From Caldilineales bacterium (GTDB lineage Bacteria > Chloroflexota > Anaerolineae > J102), in assembly GCA_024102915.1 (NCBI GenBank), contig JAGFJG010000020.1:1-46783 (forward strand): a stretch of 46,783 nucleotides of DNA, written 5' to 3'. Shown in pieces: positions 15,195 through 23,276 of the stretch. The stretch's first letter is position 1. Each line of letters opens with the position of its first letter. Both the position numbers and the translations under genes were made by a program. The notes beneath the pieces are model-generated. The model was not told the origin of the DNA, ran no database searches, and was given only the letters and a program-made list of their open reading frames with translations.

Positions 15195-16493
15195 TTAAGC
15201 GATTGTTTGTTGTGCTGCCAGCCAGTCGGTCAGGCGCTGTTCCGAATCGAGGGGCCCCACATAGGCCAGCGCCAGTCTATCTGGCCGCCAGAGTTCACGC
15301 GCCAACCGTCGCACATCCGCCACGGCGACGGCGTCGATATGTCCCAAAACTTCATCCAACGTAAGGGGCGTTTCCCAACCATTGGCAAGCTGCCTGCCCC
15401 ACCAGCTTGCGACAGCGCCCGTGTCCTCGGTGTTCAATTCCAGCCGCCCTTTGGCGTAATCCTTGAAGCGCTCGACTTCGGTCTCGTTGAGGGCGTCGGT
15501 CTGCACCTGCCGCCACACGTCCATGATCTCGTCGAGCATTTCAAACAGCCGACTGGCATCGCAGCCGCCATAAACGCCGAGCACGCCGCTGTCGGCATAC
15601 GCGCTCATGTAAGTCTCGATGTTATACGCCAATCCTTTTTGCTCGCGCACCCGCTGCCACAACCACGAGATCATACCATCGCCGAGCAGCGAGCTAAGGA
15701 TGCCGAGGGCGAAGCGGTCGGGATGCATACGAGGCAGTGAACGCACAGCCAGTTGCAAATGCGCCTGTTCGCTGGCCTGGGCATTGATCCGCTGCCGGGG
15801 GAATGGCTCGTCGCTGGGGGCCGATTCGAAAGTCGTCATTGCCCCATCGTTGCGCCAGTCGCCAAACAAATCACACGCCAGCCTGTAAACTTCATCGGCT
15901 TGCAATGCCCCTGCCACGGTGAGCACAGCGGCATCCGCCCGATAGTTCTGCGCAAAGAAGTCACGCAAATCCGCCGCCATGAACGCCGAAACCGTCTCCG
16001 GTTCGCCCGCCACCTCGCGGCCCAGGGCGTGTTCGCCCCACACAGCCTGATTGCTCAATTGTGAGACCAGTTCTTCGGGCACATCCCGATACATATTGAT
16101 CTCATCCAGGATCACCCCGCGCTCCAATTCCACTTCATCCTCGACCAGAGTGGGGTAGCGCACCATGTGCGCCAGCAAGCGCAGGCTCTCTCGCCAATGC
16201 CGCGCCCCAATCTTGATCCAATACGAAGTGTGTTCACGCCCGGTGGAGGCGTTGAGATAACCGCCTCGGCTCTCGACCTCGTTGGCGATGTCGAATGATG
16301 TGGGCCAGCCCTCGCAGCCCTTAAACAGCATGTGTTCGAGGAAGTGCGAAATCCCGGATTGTTCGGCTGATTCGTAGCGAGCGCCGATGCCCATGTACAA
16401 ACCCATGCTCACCGAGCGCACGTCGGGCATGGGCGCACAGGCGATGGTCAGACCATTATCCAGTTGGAATCGTTCGAAGGATTGCAGGTGCAA
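15195..16493 (-). CDS. M16 family zinc peptidase (processing-peptidase-like)
   Basis: A 432-residue single-unit M16B peptidase with the inverted zinc motif HxxEH at His50-His54 ('SHFLEHMLF') and the third zinc ligand Glu131 in 'GVILDEI', 76 residues on as in the family. The C-terminal half carries the second M16 fold ('LAVRSLPRMHPDRFALGILSSLLGDGMISWLW...GLAYNIE'). No signal peptide is seen, so it is probably cytosolic or weakly exported, cleaving peptides. The start is a TTG at 16493, since a stop of the same frame lies only two codons upstream and the family begins 'F...LDNGL'. It lies 6 nt after the TPR lipoprotein gene. M16B enzymes often come in active/inactive pairs; only one is present here. 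Confidence 0.93.
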   Translation of the reverse strand: MHLQSFERFQLDNGLTIACAPMPDVRSVSMGLYMGIGARYESAEQSGISHFLEHMLFKGCEGWPTSFDIANEVESRGGYLNASTGREHTSYWIKIGARHWRESLRLLAHMVRYPTLVEDEVELERGVILDEINMYRDVPEELVSQLSNQAVWGEHALGREVAGEPETVSAFMAADLRDFFAQNYRADAAVLTVAGALQADEVYRLACDLFGDWRNDGAMTTFESAPSDEPFPRQRINAQASEQAHLQLAVRSLPRMHPDRFALGILSSLLGDGMISWLWQRVREQKGLAYNIETYMSAYADSGVLGVYGGCDASRLFEMLDEIMDVWRQVQTDALNETEVERFKDYAKGRLELNTEDTGAVASWWGRQLANGWETPLTLDEVLGHIDAVAVADVRRLARELWRPDRLALAYVGPLDSEQRLTDWLAAQQTIA

Positions 16494-16499
16494 AGATGC

Positions 16500-17111
16500 T
16501 TACTCGCCGCGCAACTGCTTGAGGATTGTTTCCGCTTCGGTTTTTGCCCGTGGGTCCTGCGCGGACGGTCCAGCCAGAAACATCTCGAATTCCTGGATGG
16601 CTTCCTCGACCCGCCCCTGCATTCTGCGCAGCATGCCCATGCCAAAACGAGCTTCTGGCAATGTGGGGTCGATTTGCAGCGCCTTGGTCAGCGCTTCCTC
16701 CGCTGCCACCAGATTGTTTTCCTGCAGGAGAGTAGCGCCCAAGAGATAATGCGTGGCTGCGTCGTTGGGATTGATCGCCAGCGCCTTCTCGAACTGCGCC
16801 TTGGCGTCACTGAGTTGACCCATCTGATAGTAGACGACGCCCAGATTCGAGAGCGTGGGGGCGTGGTTGGGATTGATCGTCAGGCCCTTTTTGTACGCTT
16901 CTAAGGCTGCGCCCAAATCGACTGCGTTAGCTGCCTGATTGCCCGCGGCGAAACAGGAATCGACGCTGGAACATTCAGCTGGATCGCCAGACGGCGCGGC
17001 AGCCGGCGTATCCGCCGCCGGTGTCGTGGCGGAGTCTGAACCGCCGCCGCAAGCAGCCAGCAATACGAGCATGATCGCCAGCACAATAAACAGGTGTACT
17101 CGCTTAATCAC
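16500..17111 (-). CDS. TPR-repeat lipoprotein
   Basis: A 203-residue lipoprotein: signal sequence 'LFIVLAIMLVLLAAC' with Cys21 as the lipobox cysteine, then a Gly/Ser/Ala/Pro-rich spacer (22-50) and at least three 34-residue tetratricopeptide repeats ('ALEAYKKGLTINPNHAPTLS', 'AKAQFEKALAINPNDAATHY', 'AEEALTKALQIDPTLPEARF') plus a final helix pair. TPRs bind protein partners. It sits between a metallo-beta-lactamase-fold gene and the M16 peptidase and may scaffold one of them at the membrane surface (inference). The GTG start at 17111 overlaps the stop of the upstream gene by 8 nt. Confidence 0.9.
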   Translation of the reverse strand: MIKRVHLFIVLAIMLVLLAACGGGSDSATTPAADTPAAAPSGDPAECSSVDSCFAAGNQAANAVDLGAALEAYKKGLTINPNHAPTLSNLGVVYYQMGQLSDAKAQFEKALAINPNDAATHYLLGATLLQENNLVAAEEALTKALQIDPTLPEARFGMGMLRRMQGRVEEAIQEFEMFLAGPSAQDPRAKTEAETILKQLRGE

Positions 17112-17754
17112 TATCCACCCCCTGAGGGTGCAAAAGAATGACTTTGGTTTCTTCGCCGGTCAATTCGCTGCGGGTGACCCGGTACGAATCCAGCGGGTCG
17201 GGTCGGGGTACGCCCATTTCCTTGAGAAACAGGTCGACCGAATGCAAATCCAGTTTGAGACCGGGCATATCGTAATGCATGGGGATGACAACGGCAGGCT
17301 CCAATTCCGTCACAATTTCCACGGCCCGCGCCGCATCGAGGGTATCGCCGCCGCCCACAGGCAGGATCAGGACATCGGCGGTGCTGAGGACTTCCTCTTG
17401 CTCGCGACCCGGCATGCCCCCCAGGTCGCCCAAATGACAGACTGTGATGTCGCCAAACTCAAACACAAATGATGTGTTGGCCATTCGTTCGCCCGGCTTG
17501 CCCTTGTGATGCGTGCCCACGCCGGTGATAAATACGCCCTTGACCTCGTACTCGCCCGGCCCCTGAAACACATTCTGATGGCCGCGTACGCCGTTGATAT
17601 AGTTGTGGCCGGGCACATCGTGGCTGATGGTGACGACATCGGCGCGCAGGCGGGGCAGGTCGAGACCCACGGATGGCGCGTAGGGGTCGGTCACGAGCGA
17701 CAGTCCACGCGTGCGCAGGCGAAAGCAGGAGAGTCCATACCAAAAGATATCCAT
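17104..17754 (-). CDS. Metallo-beta-lactamase-fold protein with degenerate metal site
   Basis: A 216-residue protein of the UlaG/YtkL-like 'Lactamase_B_3' group. It begins 'MDIFWYGLSCFRLRTRG', keeps 'VTDPYAP', and has the later ligand segments 'CHLGDLG' and 'VIPMHYDMPG'. The signature HxHxDH, however, reads His45-Asp-Val47-Pro-Gly49-His50, so the second His and the Asp are lost. Metal binding and hydrolase activity are doubtful or altered. The start at 17754 has an AGGAA Shine-Dalgarno at 17764-17768 and a good promoter upstream. It is the first gene of a three-gene unit with the TPR lipoprotein and M16 peptidase. Confidence 0.85.
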   Translation of the reverse strand: MDIFWYGLSCFRLRTRGLSLVTDPYAPSVGLDLPRLRADVVTISHDVPGHNYINGVRGHQNVFQGPGEYEVKGVFITGVGTHHKGKPGERMANTSFVFEFGDITVCHLGDLGGMPGREQEEVLSTADVLILPVGGGDTLDAARAVEIVTELEPAVVIPMHYDMPGLKLDLHSVDLFLKEMGVPRPDPLDSYRVTRSELTGEETKVILLHPQGVDSD

Positions 17755-17809
17755 TCAGTTCAGTTCCTGGGAAAATGATTGCTTGTTTTCTGACAACATT
17801 CGTCGCCGC

Positions 17810-17839
17810 ATTATACTCGACCGCCCGAACCGTTCCCAA
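17810..17839 (-). promoter_or_regulatory. Promoter of the MBL-TPR-M16 operon
   Basis: On the minus strand TTGGGA (17834-17839), an 18-nt spacer and a perfect TATAAT (17810-17815). Transcription from about 17803 gives a leader of about 49 nt to the ATG at 17754. Confidence 0.6.
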
Positions 17840-17886
17840 GTCAGCCCGACAATCGACAAAAACCGGGTCAACGCCAGGATATGACA

Positions 17887-17968
17887 AATCGAAAATCGAG
17901 GACTAAAGATTGATTGGGATGCTGTACGGGTCGCTCAGCATTAATCCTCAATCTTTAATCATTGACCT
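17887..17968. repeat. Inverted period-7 repeats (GATTRAN-type)
   Basis: Left part, plus strand: AATCGAA, AATCGAG, GACTAAA, GATTGAT in 7-nt phase (17887-17914). Right part, 17941-17968: TTAATCC, TCAATCT, TTAATCA, TTGACCT, also in phase. The halves are inverted copies (GACTAAAGATTGA against TCAATCTTTAATC, 12 of 13 paired) and could fold into a hairpin after the PLP-enzyme gene, whose stop codon lies inside the right arm. Confidence 0.65.
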
Positions 17969-18939
17969 TCCTGGCTGCCAAACAGGTCGCGCTCGTAGGC
18001 GAAGATAGCCGGCGTCCCGCCCGTGTGCCAGAATAGAATTCGACCCTGCAATCGCCCTTGCCGGGCCAGACCGATCAATCCCGCCAGCGCCCTGCCCGTG
18101 TACACAGGATCGACGAGGATGCCTTCCGTGCGAGCCAGCGCTTGAATCGCTTCGCGCTCGGCTTCGCCCACGATGCCATAACCCTCGCCAATATATTGGT
18201 CGGCGATAAAGACGGGATGGGGCGATTGCACTTGCAGCAATTCCGCCGTGGCCTGGGTCAGCGGGTCTGCGATTTTTCCAAGCTCGGCGGCGAGATGATC
18301 CACCGAGATACCGACCAACTCACCCGGCCAGCTTGCGGCTCCCGCGCCCACGCTCAGCCCGGCTTGCGTGCCGCCGGAACTGGTGGCAAAGACGACCTGA
18401 TCGAAGTCGACACCCAAATCCCTGGCCTGACCGCTCATCTCCGCCCAGGCAGCGGCATAGCCCGCCGCCCCGACCGGCGTCGAACCGCCCAGTGGGATCA
18501 CATACGGGGTGCAGCCTCGCGCACGTAAGTCCGCCACAACGGCGTCCATGCGCTCTTGCGTTTGCGGTGAACCCGACCAGTAGAGATGCGCCCCAAGCAG
18601 CCTGTCTAGCACAAGGTTTCCGCCGGGGCGATCAGCGACTTCGCCGCGCAGCACGAGATGACTGACCAGCCCGGCTTTGGCGGCGGCGGCAGCCGTCTGC
18701 CGACAATGATTGGACTGAGCAGCGCCGGTCGTCACCAGATCGGTCGCCCCCTGCGCCAGCGCATCGGCGACCAGGAATTCCAGCTTGCGCAGCTTATTGC
18801 CGCCCAGCGCCATGCCGGTCAGATCGTCCCGCTTAATCCAGACCTCGCAGCCATGTCCCAGCCAGAACGAGAATCGAGACAGGTGGTGCAGGGGCGTGGG
18901 GGCGAGGATGAGGGGGAAGGTGGGGAGGTTTATTTGCAT
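17959..18939 (-). CDS. D-cysteine desulfhydrase / ACC deaminase-family PLP enzyme
   Basis: A 326-residue fold-type II PLP enzyme. Visible signatures are 'TPLHHLSRFS', 'WIKRDDLTGMALGGNKLRKLE' with the PLP lysine Lys49, 'TTGAAQSNHCRQTAAAAA', 'ATSSGGTQAGL' (phosphate-binding loop) and 'ILFWHTGGTPAIFAY' at the end. The family converts D-cysteine to pyruvate, ammonia and sulfide, or opens 1-aminocyclopropane-1-carboxylate; the subgroup cannot be fixed by eye, but the sequence reads more like D-cysteine desulfhydrase. The ATG at 18939 matches the family N-terminus; longer frames upstream add unrelated sequence. No Shine-Dalgarno is seen. Monocistronic. Confidence 0.9.
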   Translation of the reverse strand: MQINLPTFPLILAPTPLHHLSRFSFWLGHGCEVWIKRDDLTGMALGGNKLRKLEFLVADALAQGATDLVTTGAAQSNHCRQTAAAAAKAGLVSHLVLRGEVADRPGGNLVLDRLLGAHLYWSGSPQTQERMDAVVADLRARGCTPYVIPLGGSTPVGAAGYAAAWAEMSGQARDLGVDFDQVVFATSSGGTQAGLSVGAGAASWPGELVGISVDHLAAELGKIADPLTQATAELLQVQSPHPVFIADQYIGEGYGIVGEAEREAIQALARTEGILVDPVYTGRALAGLIGLARQGRLQGRILFWHTGGTPAIFAYERDLFGSQEGQ

Positions 18940-19027
18940 TCGAAACTTTGTGTCACAAAAATATATCTTTTGGTGCGCCAACTCACTTGACGTAGCTACG
19001 GAAATGGAGAATACTTCGGCTAGTGAT

Positions 19028-19059
19028 TTGAACGGCGGTGACCAACCTAATGCTATACT
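19028..19059 (+). promoter_or_regulatory. Possible promoter of the DUF4282 gene
   Basis: TTGAAC (19028-19033) and TATACT (19054-19059) with a long 20-nt spacer. The -10 box is good, the -35 assignment weak. Confidence 0.35.
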
Positions 19060-19091
19060 AAGACTTCCCATTCATTGTAACGGAGGAAACC

Positions 19092-19406
19092 ATGCAATCC
19101 AAAGGCTTTTTCGCTTTGTTGACCGACTTTTCGTTCGATGATTTCGTAACTCCGAGACTCATCAAAATTCTCTACGCGCTGCTGCTCCTCTTTGCAATAC
19201 TAATTGCCGTTGGCGGTGTAATCAGTGGTCTTATTGCAATGTTTAGCGACAGCTTTTTCTCAGGGGTTGGCGTGATGATTGGTGGTCTGATTGGCGGATT
19301 GATCTATGCAATTCTCGCCAGAGTGTTTGTCGAATTGATCATGGTTGTCTTCAAGATCGCCCAGAACACCACCGAACTGGTTCAATTGAAACGCTCTGAA
19401 TCTTGA
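19092..19406 (+). CDS. DUF4282 small membrane protein
   Basis: A 104-residue integral membrane protein. 'FFALLTDFSFDDFVTPRLIKILYALLLLFAILIAVGGV' and 'GGLIGGLIYAILARVFVELIMVVFKI' match the DUF4282 pattern: a short soluble N-terminus ending in 'F..fvtprlikilY', two TM segments and a C-terminal cytosolic helix with 'RvfvElimv.fkIaen..el'. Function of the family is unknown. GGAGG (19082-19086) is well spaced from the ATG, and a strong terminator follows, so the gene is a single transcription unit. Confidence 0.85.
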   Translation: MQSKGFFALLTDFSFDDFVTPRLIKILYALLLLFAILIAVGGVISGLIAMFSDSFFSGVGVMIGGLIGGLIYAILARVFVELIMVVFKIAQNTTELVQLKRSES

Positions 19407-19436
19407 TCTTGAATTCTCCGCCGATCCTAGTCACTG

Positions 19437-19468
19437 CAAAGGGCACGTCAACGAATGACGTGCCTTTT
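19437..19468 (+). terminator. Rho-independent terminator after the DUF4282 gene
   Basis: GGCACGTCA (19442-19450), ACGAA loop, TGACGTGCC (19456-19464), then TTTT. An AAA run on the left side lets it also act for the convergent minus-strand gene. Confidence 0.85.
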
Positions 19469-19488
19469 GCTAAGCGTACAAATCTAAG

Positions 19489-19863
19489 TTAGGGGCGTAG
19501 CGAGCTACCACTTGCAAACAGCGTCCGCACTTCATCCGGCTCCAATCCCGGCCAGCCGAAAATGCCCCAGTCGGTGTAACCTCGCTCATCGAAATCGACG
19601 CCCTCGTCCTCCAGCAGTGTCTGCTGTTCCGCCACACTGTGTTCCATATTGCGGATCGAGCAGCGCCCCGCTTTATTGATCACCCGCTGCCAGGGCACCA
19701 CTTGCGCCTGGGTCGGGCTAAGCGACGCCAGAGCCCATCCCACCGTGCGGGCGGCGCCGGGCGCGTCGGCCATTTCCGCAATCTGCCCATAATAGGCGAC
19801 CTTCCCCCGCGGGATTTGTTGCACCAGAATATAAACTTTATCGAAGAACGAGAGTTCGCTCAT
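19489..19863 (-). CDS. Alkyltransferase-like (ATL) DNA-binding protein
   Basis: A 124-residue relative of the DNA-binding domain of O6-methylguanine-DNA methyltransferase. 'IPRGKVAYYGQIAEMA' (HTH-associated Tyr), 'GAARTVGWALASL' (Arg finger Arg39) and 'VVPWQRVINKAGR' are clear. The alkyl-acceptor Cys of the PCHR motif is Trp58, as in ATL proteins. These bind O6-alkylguanine without transfer and flag it for nucleotide excision repair. A C-terminal extension of about 30 residues follows. The ATG overlaps the mobA stop (ATGA), so the two are translationally coupled, although I know of no functional link. Confidence 0.9.
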   Translation of the reverse strand: MSELSFFDKVYILVQQIPRGKVAYYGQIAEMADAPGAARTVGWALASLSPTQAQVVPWQRVINKAGRCSIRNMEHSVAEQQTLLEDEGVDFDERGYTDWGIFGWPGLEPDEVRTLFASGSSLRP

Positions 19864-20507
19864 GATTGAATTTCCTCCGATCTCTGAAAATCCTGGGCGA
19901 TTCTTTCCGCCCGTGCGAGTTCGTCCGGCGTATTGACATTCATCAGTGCGATACCCGCCGGGTCCAATAACGCCACTTCCGCCTCGCTGATCACGCGAAC
20001 GCGCATCGTCCGGTGAAAGCTGATCATACGGCGCTCGCCAGCCGCCAGGGCGAGTTCGATGGCGGGGAGACAGGTCGAACGGCGGTAGACGGCGTGTAAA
20101 GGGTGGAGGCCATCCGTGGTTTGGGGAATGACGATGTCATAGTCAGTTGCCGCAGCCGCCATGCGCCGCAGTAGCGCCGTGTTCACAAATGGCATATCGC
20201 AAGCCAGCAAAAATGCCAGTTCACGGGTGCACGCCGAAAGGCCGGAATACAGCCCCATCAGCGGGCCTCGCCCCGGCTCCAGGTCGGCCACCACCGACAA
20301 ACCCAGATCGGCATAAGTTTCGGCATCATTGCTGATCAAAATGATTTCGTCGGTGAGCGGGCGCAGGCTGGCCACAACCCGGTCAATCAACCTTACCCCG
20401 GCCACCGCCAAGAGCGCCTTGTTCTCACCCATTCTGGCGCTGGCTCCGCCGACGAGAATCAGTCCGCCGACGGACGATATGGGGGCTTGCAACGATTCAG
20501 CGTTCAT
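19860..20507 (-). CDS. mobA: Molybdenum cofactor guanylyltransferase
   Basis: A 215-residue nucleotidyltransferase. 'GGLILVGGASARMGENKALL' is the MobA GTP-binding signature (LxGGxSxRMGxxK), 'LLACDMPFVNTALL' carries the metal Asp, and 'TTDGLHPLHAVYRR' and 'NVNTPDELARA' are the later family motifs. It joins GMP to molybdopterin to make the MGD cofactor for molybdoenzymes. The ATG at 20507 is chosen; the frame is open to 20561 but that part lies in the acpP terminator hairpin. It overlaps the ATL gene by 4 nt. No other molybdenum cofactor gene lies in the window. Confidence 0.92.
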   Translation of the reverse strand: MNAESLQAPISSVGGLILVGGASARMGENKALLAVAGVRLIDRVVASLRPLTDEIILISNDAETYADLGLSVVADLEPGRGPLMGLYSGLSACTRELAFLLACDMPFVNTALLRRMAAAATDYDIVIPQTTDGLHPLHAVYRRSTCLPAIELALAAGERRMISFHRTMRVRVISEAEVALLDPAGIALMNVNTPDELARAERIAQDFQRSEEIQS

Positions 20508-20514
20508 TCGGTTC

Positions 20515-20550
20515 AAACAAAGAAGGCGCCGTGTGCATGCACGCGGCGCC
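20515..20550 (-). terminator. Terminator of acpP
   Basis: GGCGCCG ... CGGCGCC (20525-20550) form a near-perfect stem around TGTGCATGCA-like sequence, followed on the minus strand by TTCTTTGTTT. It separates acpP from mobA. Confidence 0.75.
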
Positions 20551-20584
20551 CGCTGTTCCAATTTGGCGTCTTACGAAGAACTGA

Positions 20585-20824
20585 TCAGTCTTCGTCGACT
20601 TTCTCCAGCAGGACGACAACTTCGCCCACCGTCTGGATTCGCTGAGCTTCCTCATCGGAAATCTCGCCGCCGAATTCCTCTTCGAAGGCCATCATCAATT
20701 CGACCAGGTCCAGGCTATCAGCCTCAAGGTCTTCACGGAAACGGGCATCATCGGTAACCTGGTCTTCATCAACGCCAAGCTGATCGACGATAATTGCAAC
20801 TACACGTTCGCGGACGTCACTCAT
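20585..20824 (-). CDS. acpP: Acyl carrier protein
   Basis: A 79-residue acidic carrier of fatty-acyl chains in type II fatty acid synthesis. Ser37 in '[19 protein letters not shown]' is the 4'-phosphopantetheine site. Length and '[20 protein letters not shown]' are standard. A GGAG (20836-20839) precedes the ATG, a candidate promoter lies at 20914-20941, and the terminator at 20515-20550 makes it monocistronic. The fab genes that often flank acpP are not here. Confidence 0.97.
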   Translation of the reverse strand: MSDVRERVVAIIVDQLGVDEDQVTDDARFREDLEADSLDLVELMMAFEEEFGGEISDEEAQRIQTVGEVVVLLEKVDED

Positions 20825-20913
20825 TGTACATTTTCTCCAATTTGAAATAGATGATTGTTTGTGGTTTCAGGGGCCGGACTGGATTGTCCGACAATGATTA
20901 CTAAAGCGGCGCA

Positions 20914-20941
20914 ATTCTAGCACGATGACCAGAGCGGACAA
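20914..20941 (-). promoter_or_regulatory. Candidate promoter of acpP
   Basis: On the minus strand TTGTCC (20936-20941), a 16-nt spacer and TAGAAT (20914-20919), giving a leader of about 80 nt. Confidence 0.45.
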
Positions 20942-21025
20942 AATCCGCAAGCCTCGTGTTCAAACGTCGCACCAAAGAATGGAACACCAGCCGATGGAAT
21001 TAGTCGCGGGGGAATCCGACTTGAT

Positions 21026-21055
21026 TTGACATCGTAAGCGGGCGAGCACTACACT
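21026..21055 (+). promoter_or_regulatory. Promoter of fni
   Basis: Consensus TTGACA (21026-21031), 18-nt spacer and TACACT (21050-21055). Transcription would start near 21062, only about 13 nt before the ATG, with GAGGA (21064-21068) in the leader. Confidence 0.6.
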
Positions 21056-21074
21056 CGCCGCCAGAGGATGCACA

Positions 21075-22109
21075 ATGCCTGGTATTCACGCTCGCCGAAA
21101 ATCCGATCATATCCGCATTAATCTTGAGGAAGACGTCACCTTTCCTCGCCTGACCACCGGATTGGAGAATTATCGATTTACACATCAGGCGTTGCCAGAG
21201 TTGAACCTGGTCGATATCGACGCCAGTCTCTCGTTGTTCGGGAAGATACTGAAAGCGCCTATTCTCATCTCGTCGATGACGGGCGGGACAGAGGAAGCCC
21301 GGCGGATCAATTTCCATCTGGCCGAGGCAGCGGAAGCGGCAGGCGTGGCGATGGGGCTGGGGTCGCAGCGGGCGGGGGTGGAGGAGCCGGAACAGGCCCA
21401 TACCTTCCAGGTGCGAGCTGTCGCACCGAATGTTCTGCTTTTTGCCAATCTGGGCGCGGTGCAATTGAACAAGGGCTACACGGTCGAGCATTGCCAGCGC
21501 GCTGTGGACATGGTGGAAGCCGACGCCCTCATCTTGCACCTCAACCCGTTGCAGGAGGCAGTGCAGGCGGATGGGGATTGGGCATGGCGTGGATTGGCCC
21601 ACAAAATCGGGGAAGTCTGCCGCAAACTGCCAGTCCCGGTCATCGCCAAAGAAGTCGGGTGGGGCATCTCGGTGGGGGCAGGGCGGATGCTGGCCGATGC
21701 CGGGGTCGCCGCTATCGATGTGGCCGGCAGCGGCGGCACCTCGTGGACGGAAGTGGAATATCATCGGGCGGAAAACGATAGCCGCAAGCGCCTGGCCCGC
21801 GCCTTCGCCGACTGGGGCATCCCCACCGCTGAATCCCTGGTCGATTTGCGCCATGCGCTGCCCGATATGACTTTGTTCGCCAGCGGAGGTCTGCGCGGCG
21901 GCATCGACATCGCCAAATGCGTCGCCTTGGGCGCTGACTTGGGCGGCATGGCCGGGCCATTTTTGAAGGCGGCGATCCATGACGCCGAAGCGGTGGCGGG
22001 TGAAATCGAGGTGACGGCCACGGAGCTGCGGGTCGCAATGTTCGCCAGTGGCGCGGCGACGCTGCATGATCTGCGCAAACCGGGCCGATTGACTCGCATC
22101 GAATCGTGA
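21075..22109 (+). CDS. fni: Type 2 isopentenyl-diphosphate delta-isomerase
   Basis: A 344-residue FMN- and NADPH-dependent enzyme that interconverts isopentenyl and dimethylallyl diphosphate. '[16 protein letters not shown]' at the N-terminus, '[16 protein letters not shown]' (FMN site), 'GLGSQRA', '[11 protein letters not shown]', 'KEVGWGIS', '[14 protein letters not shown]' and '[13 protein letters not shown]' are family signatures. Length is normal. The type 2 enzyme is typical of Archaea, Firmicutes and Chloroflexota. The polyprenyl synthase gene follows by 67 nt, so substrate supply and chain elongation are together. Confidence 0.97.
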   Translation: MPGIHARRKSDHIRINLEEDVTFPRLTTGLENYRFTHQALPELNLVDIDASLSLFGKILKAPILISSMTGGTEEARRINFHLAEAAEAAGVAMGLGSQRAGVEEPEQAHTFQVRAVAPNVLLFANLGAVQLNKGYTVEHCQRAVDMVEADALILHLNPLQEAVQADGDWAWRGLAHKIGEVCRKLPVPVIAKEVGWGISVGAGRMLADAGVAAIDVAGSGGTSWTEVEYHRAENDSRKRLARAFADWGIPTAESLVDLRHALPDMTLFASGGLRGGIDIAKCVALGADLGGMAGPFLKAAIHDAEAVAGEIEVTATELRVAMFASGAATLHDLRKPGRLTRIES

Positions 22110-22139
22110 GCTTGAAACCGGATGAATTGCACACACGGG

Positions 22140-22158
22140 ACGCAGAGCAGACACGGAG
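22140..22158 (+). repeat. Dispersed repeat copy (ACGCAGAG-type)
   Basis: This 19-nt segment matches 17 of 19 positions of the left arm of the inverted repeat at 43519-43537. It lies in the 67-bp gap before the polyprenyl synthase gene. Confidence 0.6.
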
Positions 22159-22176
22159 GCTTTTGAGACCAACCGT

Positions 22177-23214
22177 ATGATTGACATCAAATCATTTACC
22201 AGGAAATGGCTGCCCGTGGTGGAAACGCACATGCGCCAGACATTGAGCGGCGGCGACACTTATTCGCAGGGAATGTGGGGGATGATGCGTTATCACCTGG
22301 GCTGGGAGGATGAGCGAGGATATCCGGATTCAGCGCCGCAGGGCAAGCGCGTGCGCCCGCTAGTCGTGCTCATGTCCTGCCAGGCGGCGGGCAGCGACCC
22401 GGCGCAGGCTATCCCCGCCGCCGCCGCGGTGGAACTGCTGCACAACTTCTCACTGATCCACGACGACATCGAGGACAATAGCCCCACCCGCCGCCATCGC
22501 CCCACCCTGTGGACATGGGCGGGCGTAGCCCAGGCGATCAACGCCGGAGACGCCATGTTTACGCTGGCCCGGCTGGCTTTGCTCGACCTCAGCGGAGGGG
22601 GCGTCAGCGATAGGCGGACCTTGCAGGCTGTGCGGGTTTTCGACGAGACCTCACTACGTCTGACCGAAGGCCAATATATGGACATCAGTTTCGAGACGAG
22701 GACGGAGGTAGGCGTGGCCGAATACCTGGCGATGATCGCCGGAAAGACGGCGGCGCTATTGGCGGCATCCGCCCAACTGGGAGCCATTGTGGCCGGAGCG
22801 GACGAAGAACGGTCGGGGCAGTACTGGCGATTCGGGCATGAATTGGGCGTCAGCTTTCAGATTCAGGACGACATCCTGGGCATCTGGGGCGACGAAGCGC
22901 TGACGGGCAAATCGGCCGCCAGCGACATCCTCACTCGCAAGAAAACCCTGCCCGTCCTTTACGCACTCTCGCAGTCCAACCCTGCAAATGAATCTCTGCG
23001 GCAGCTTTACGCCCGCACGGATGAATTCTCCCCTGCCGATGTTTCTGAAATCTTAGATTTATTAGCACAGACTGGGGCGCGGGAGCACGCCGAGCAGGTG
23101 GCGGAACACCACGCGCAGGCGGCGTTGCAGGCGCTGGCAGCCACCGGCGGTGAACTTGAGGGAACAGCCCTCTTGCGCGGGCTGGCGATGCAATTGTTGG
23201 GGCGGGCGAGTTAA
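22177..23214 (+). CDS. Polyprenyl (geranylgeranyl-type) diphosphate synthase
   Basis: A 345-residue trans-prenyltransferase that lengthens allylic diphosphates with IPP. 'GKRVRPLVVLMSCQAAG' (IPP binding), the first Asp-rich motif 'LIHDDIED' (Asp96, Asp97, Asp100), 'RRHRPTLW', 'GQYMDISFE', 'GKTAALLAASAQLGA' and the second motif 'FQIQDDILGIWGD' (Asp231, Asp232) are present. Product length cannot be fixed by eye; the role may be carotenoid, quinone side-chain or lipid precursor supply. It lies downstream of fni on the same strand, probably cotranscribed. A GGAGG lies 17 nt upstream, too far for normal initiation. Confidence 0.93.
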   Translation: MIDIKSFTRKWLPVVETHMRQTLSGGDTYSQGMWGMMRYHLGWEDERGYPDSAPQGKRVRPLVVLMSCQAAGSDPAQAIPAAAAVELLHNFSLIHDDIEDNSPTRRHRPTLWTWAGVAQAINAGDAMFTLARLALLDLSGGGVSDRRTLQAVRVFDETSLRLTEGQYMDISFETRTEVGVAEYLAMIAGKTAALLAASAQLGAIVAGADEERSGQYWRFGHELGVSFQIQDDILGIWGDEALTGKSAASDILTRKKTLPVLYALSQSNPANESLRQLYARTDEFSPADVSEILDLLAQTGAREHAEQVAEHHAQAALQALAATGGELEGTALLRGLAMQLLGRAS

Positions 23215-23276
23215 ACAACGCCACTGCGTTTCTAATCTGGGTAGCATCGCCACCGGAAAACTTCCATTTGACTGCT

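Noticed and set aside
21000..22259. Minus-strand frame of 419 residues over fni
   Set aside because: Antisense shadow of a gene with unambiguous signatures.
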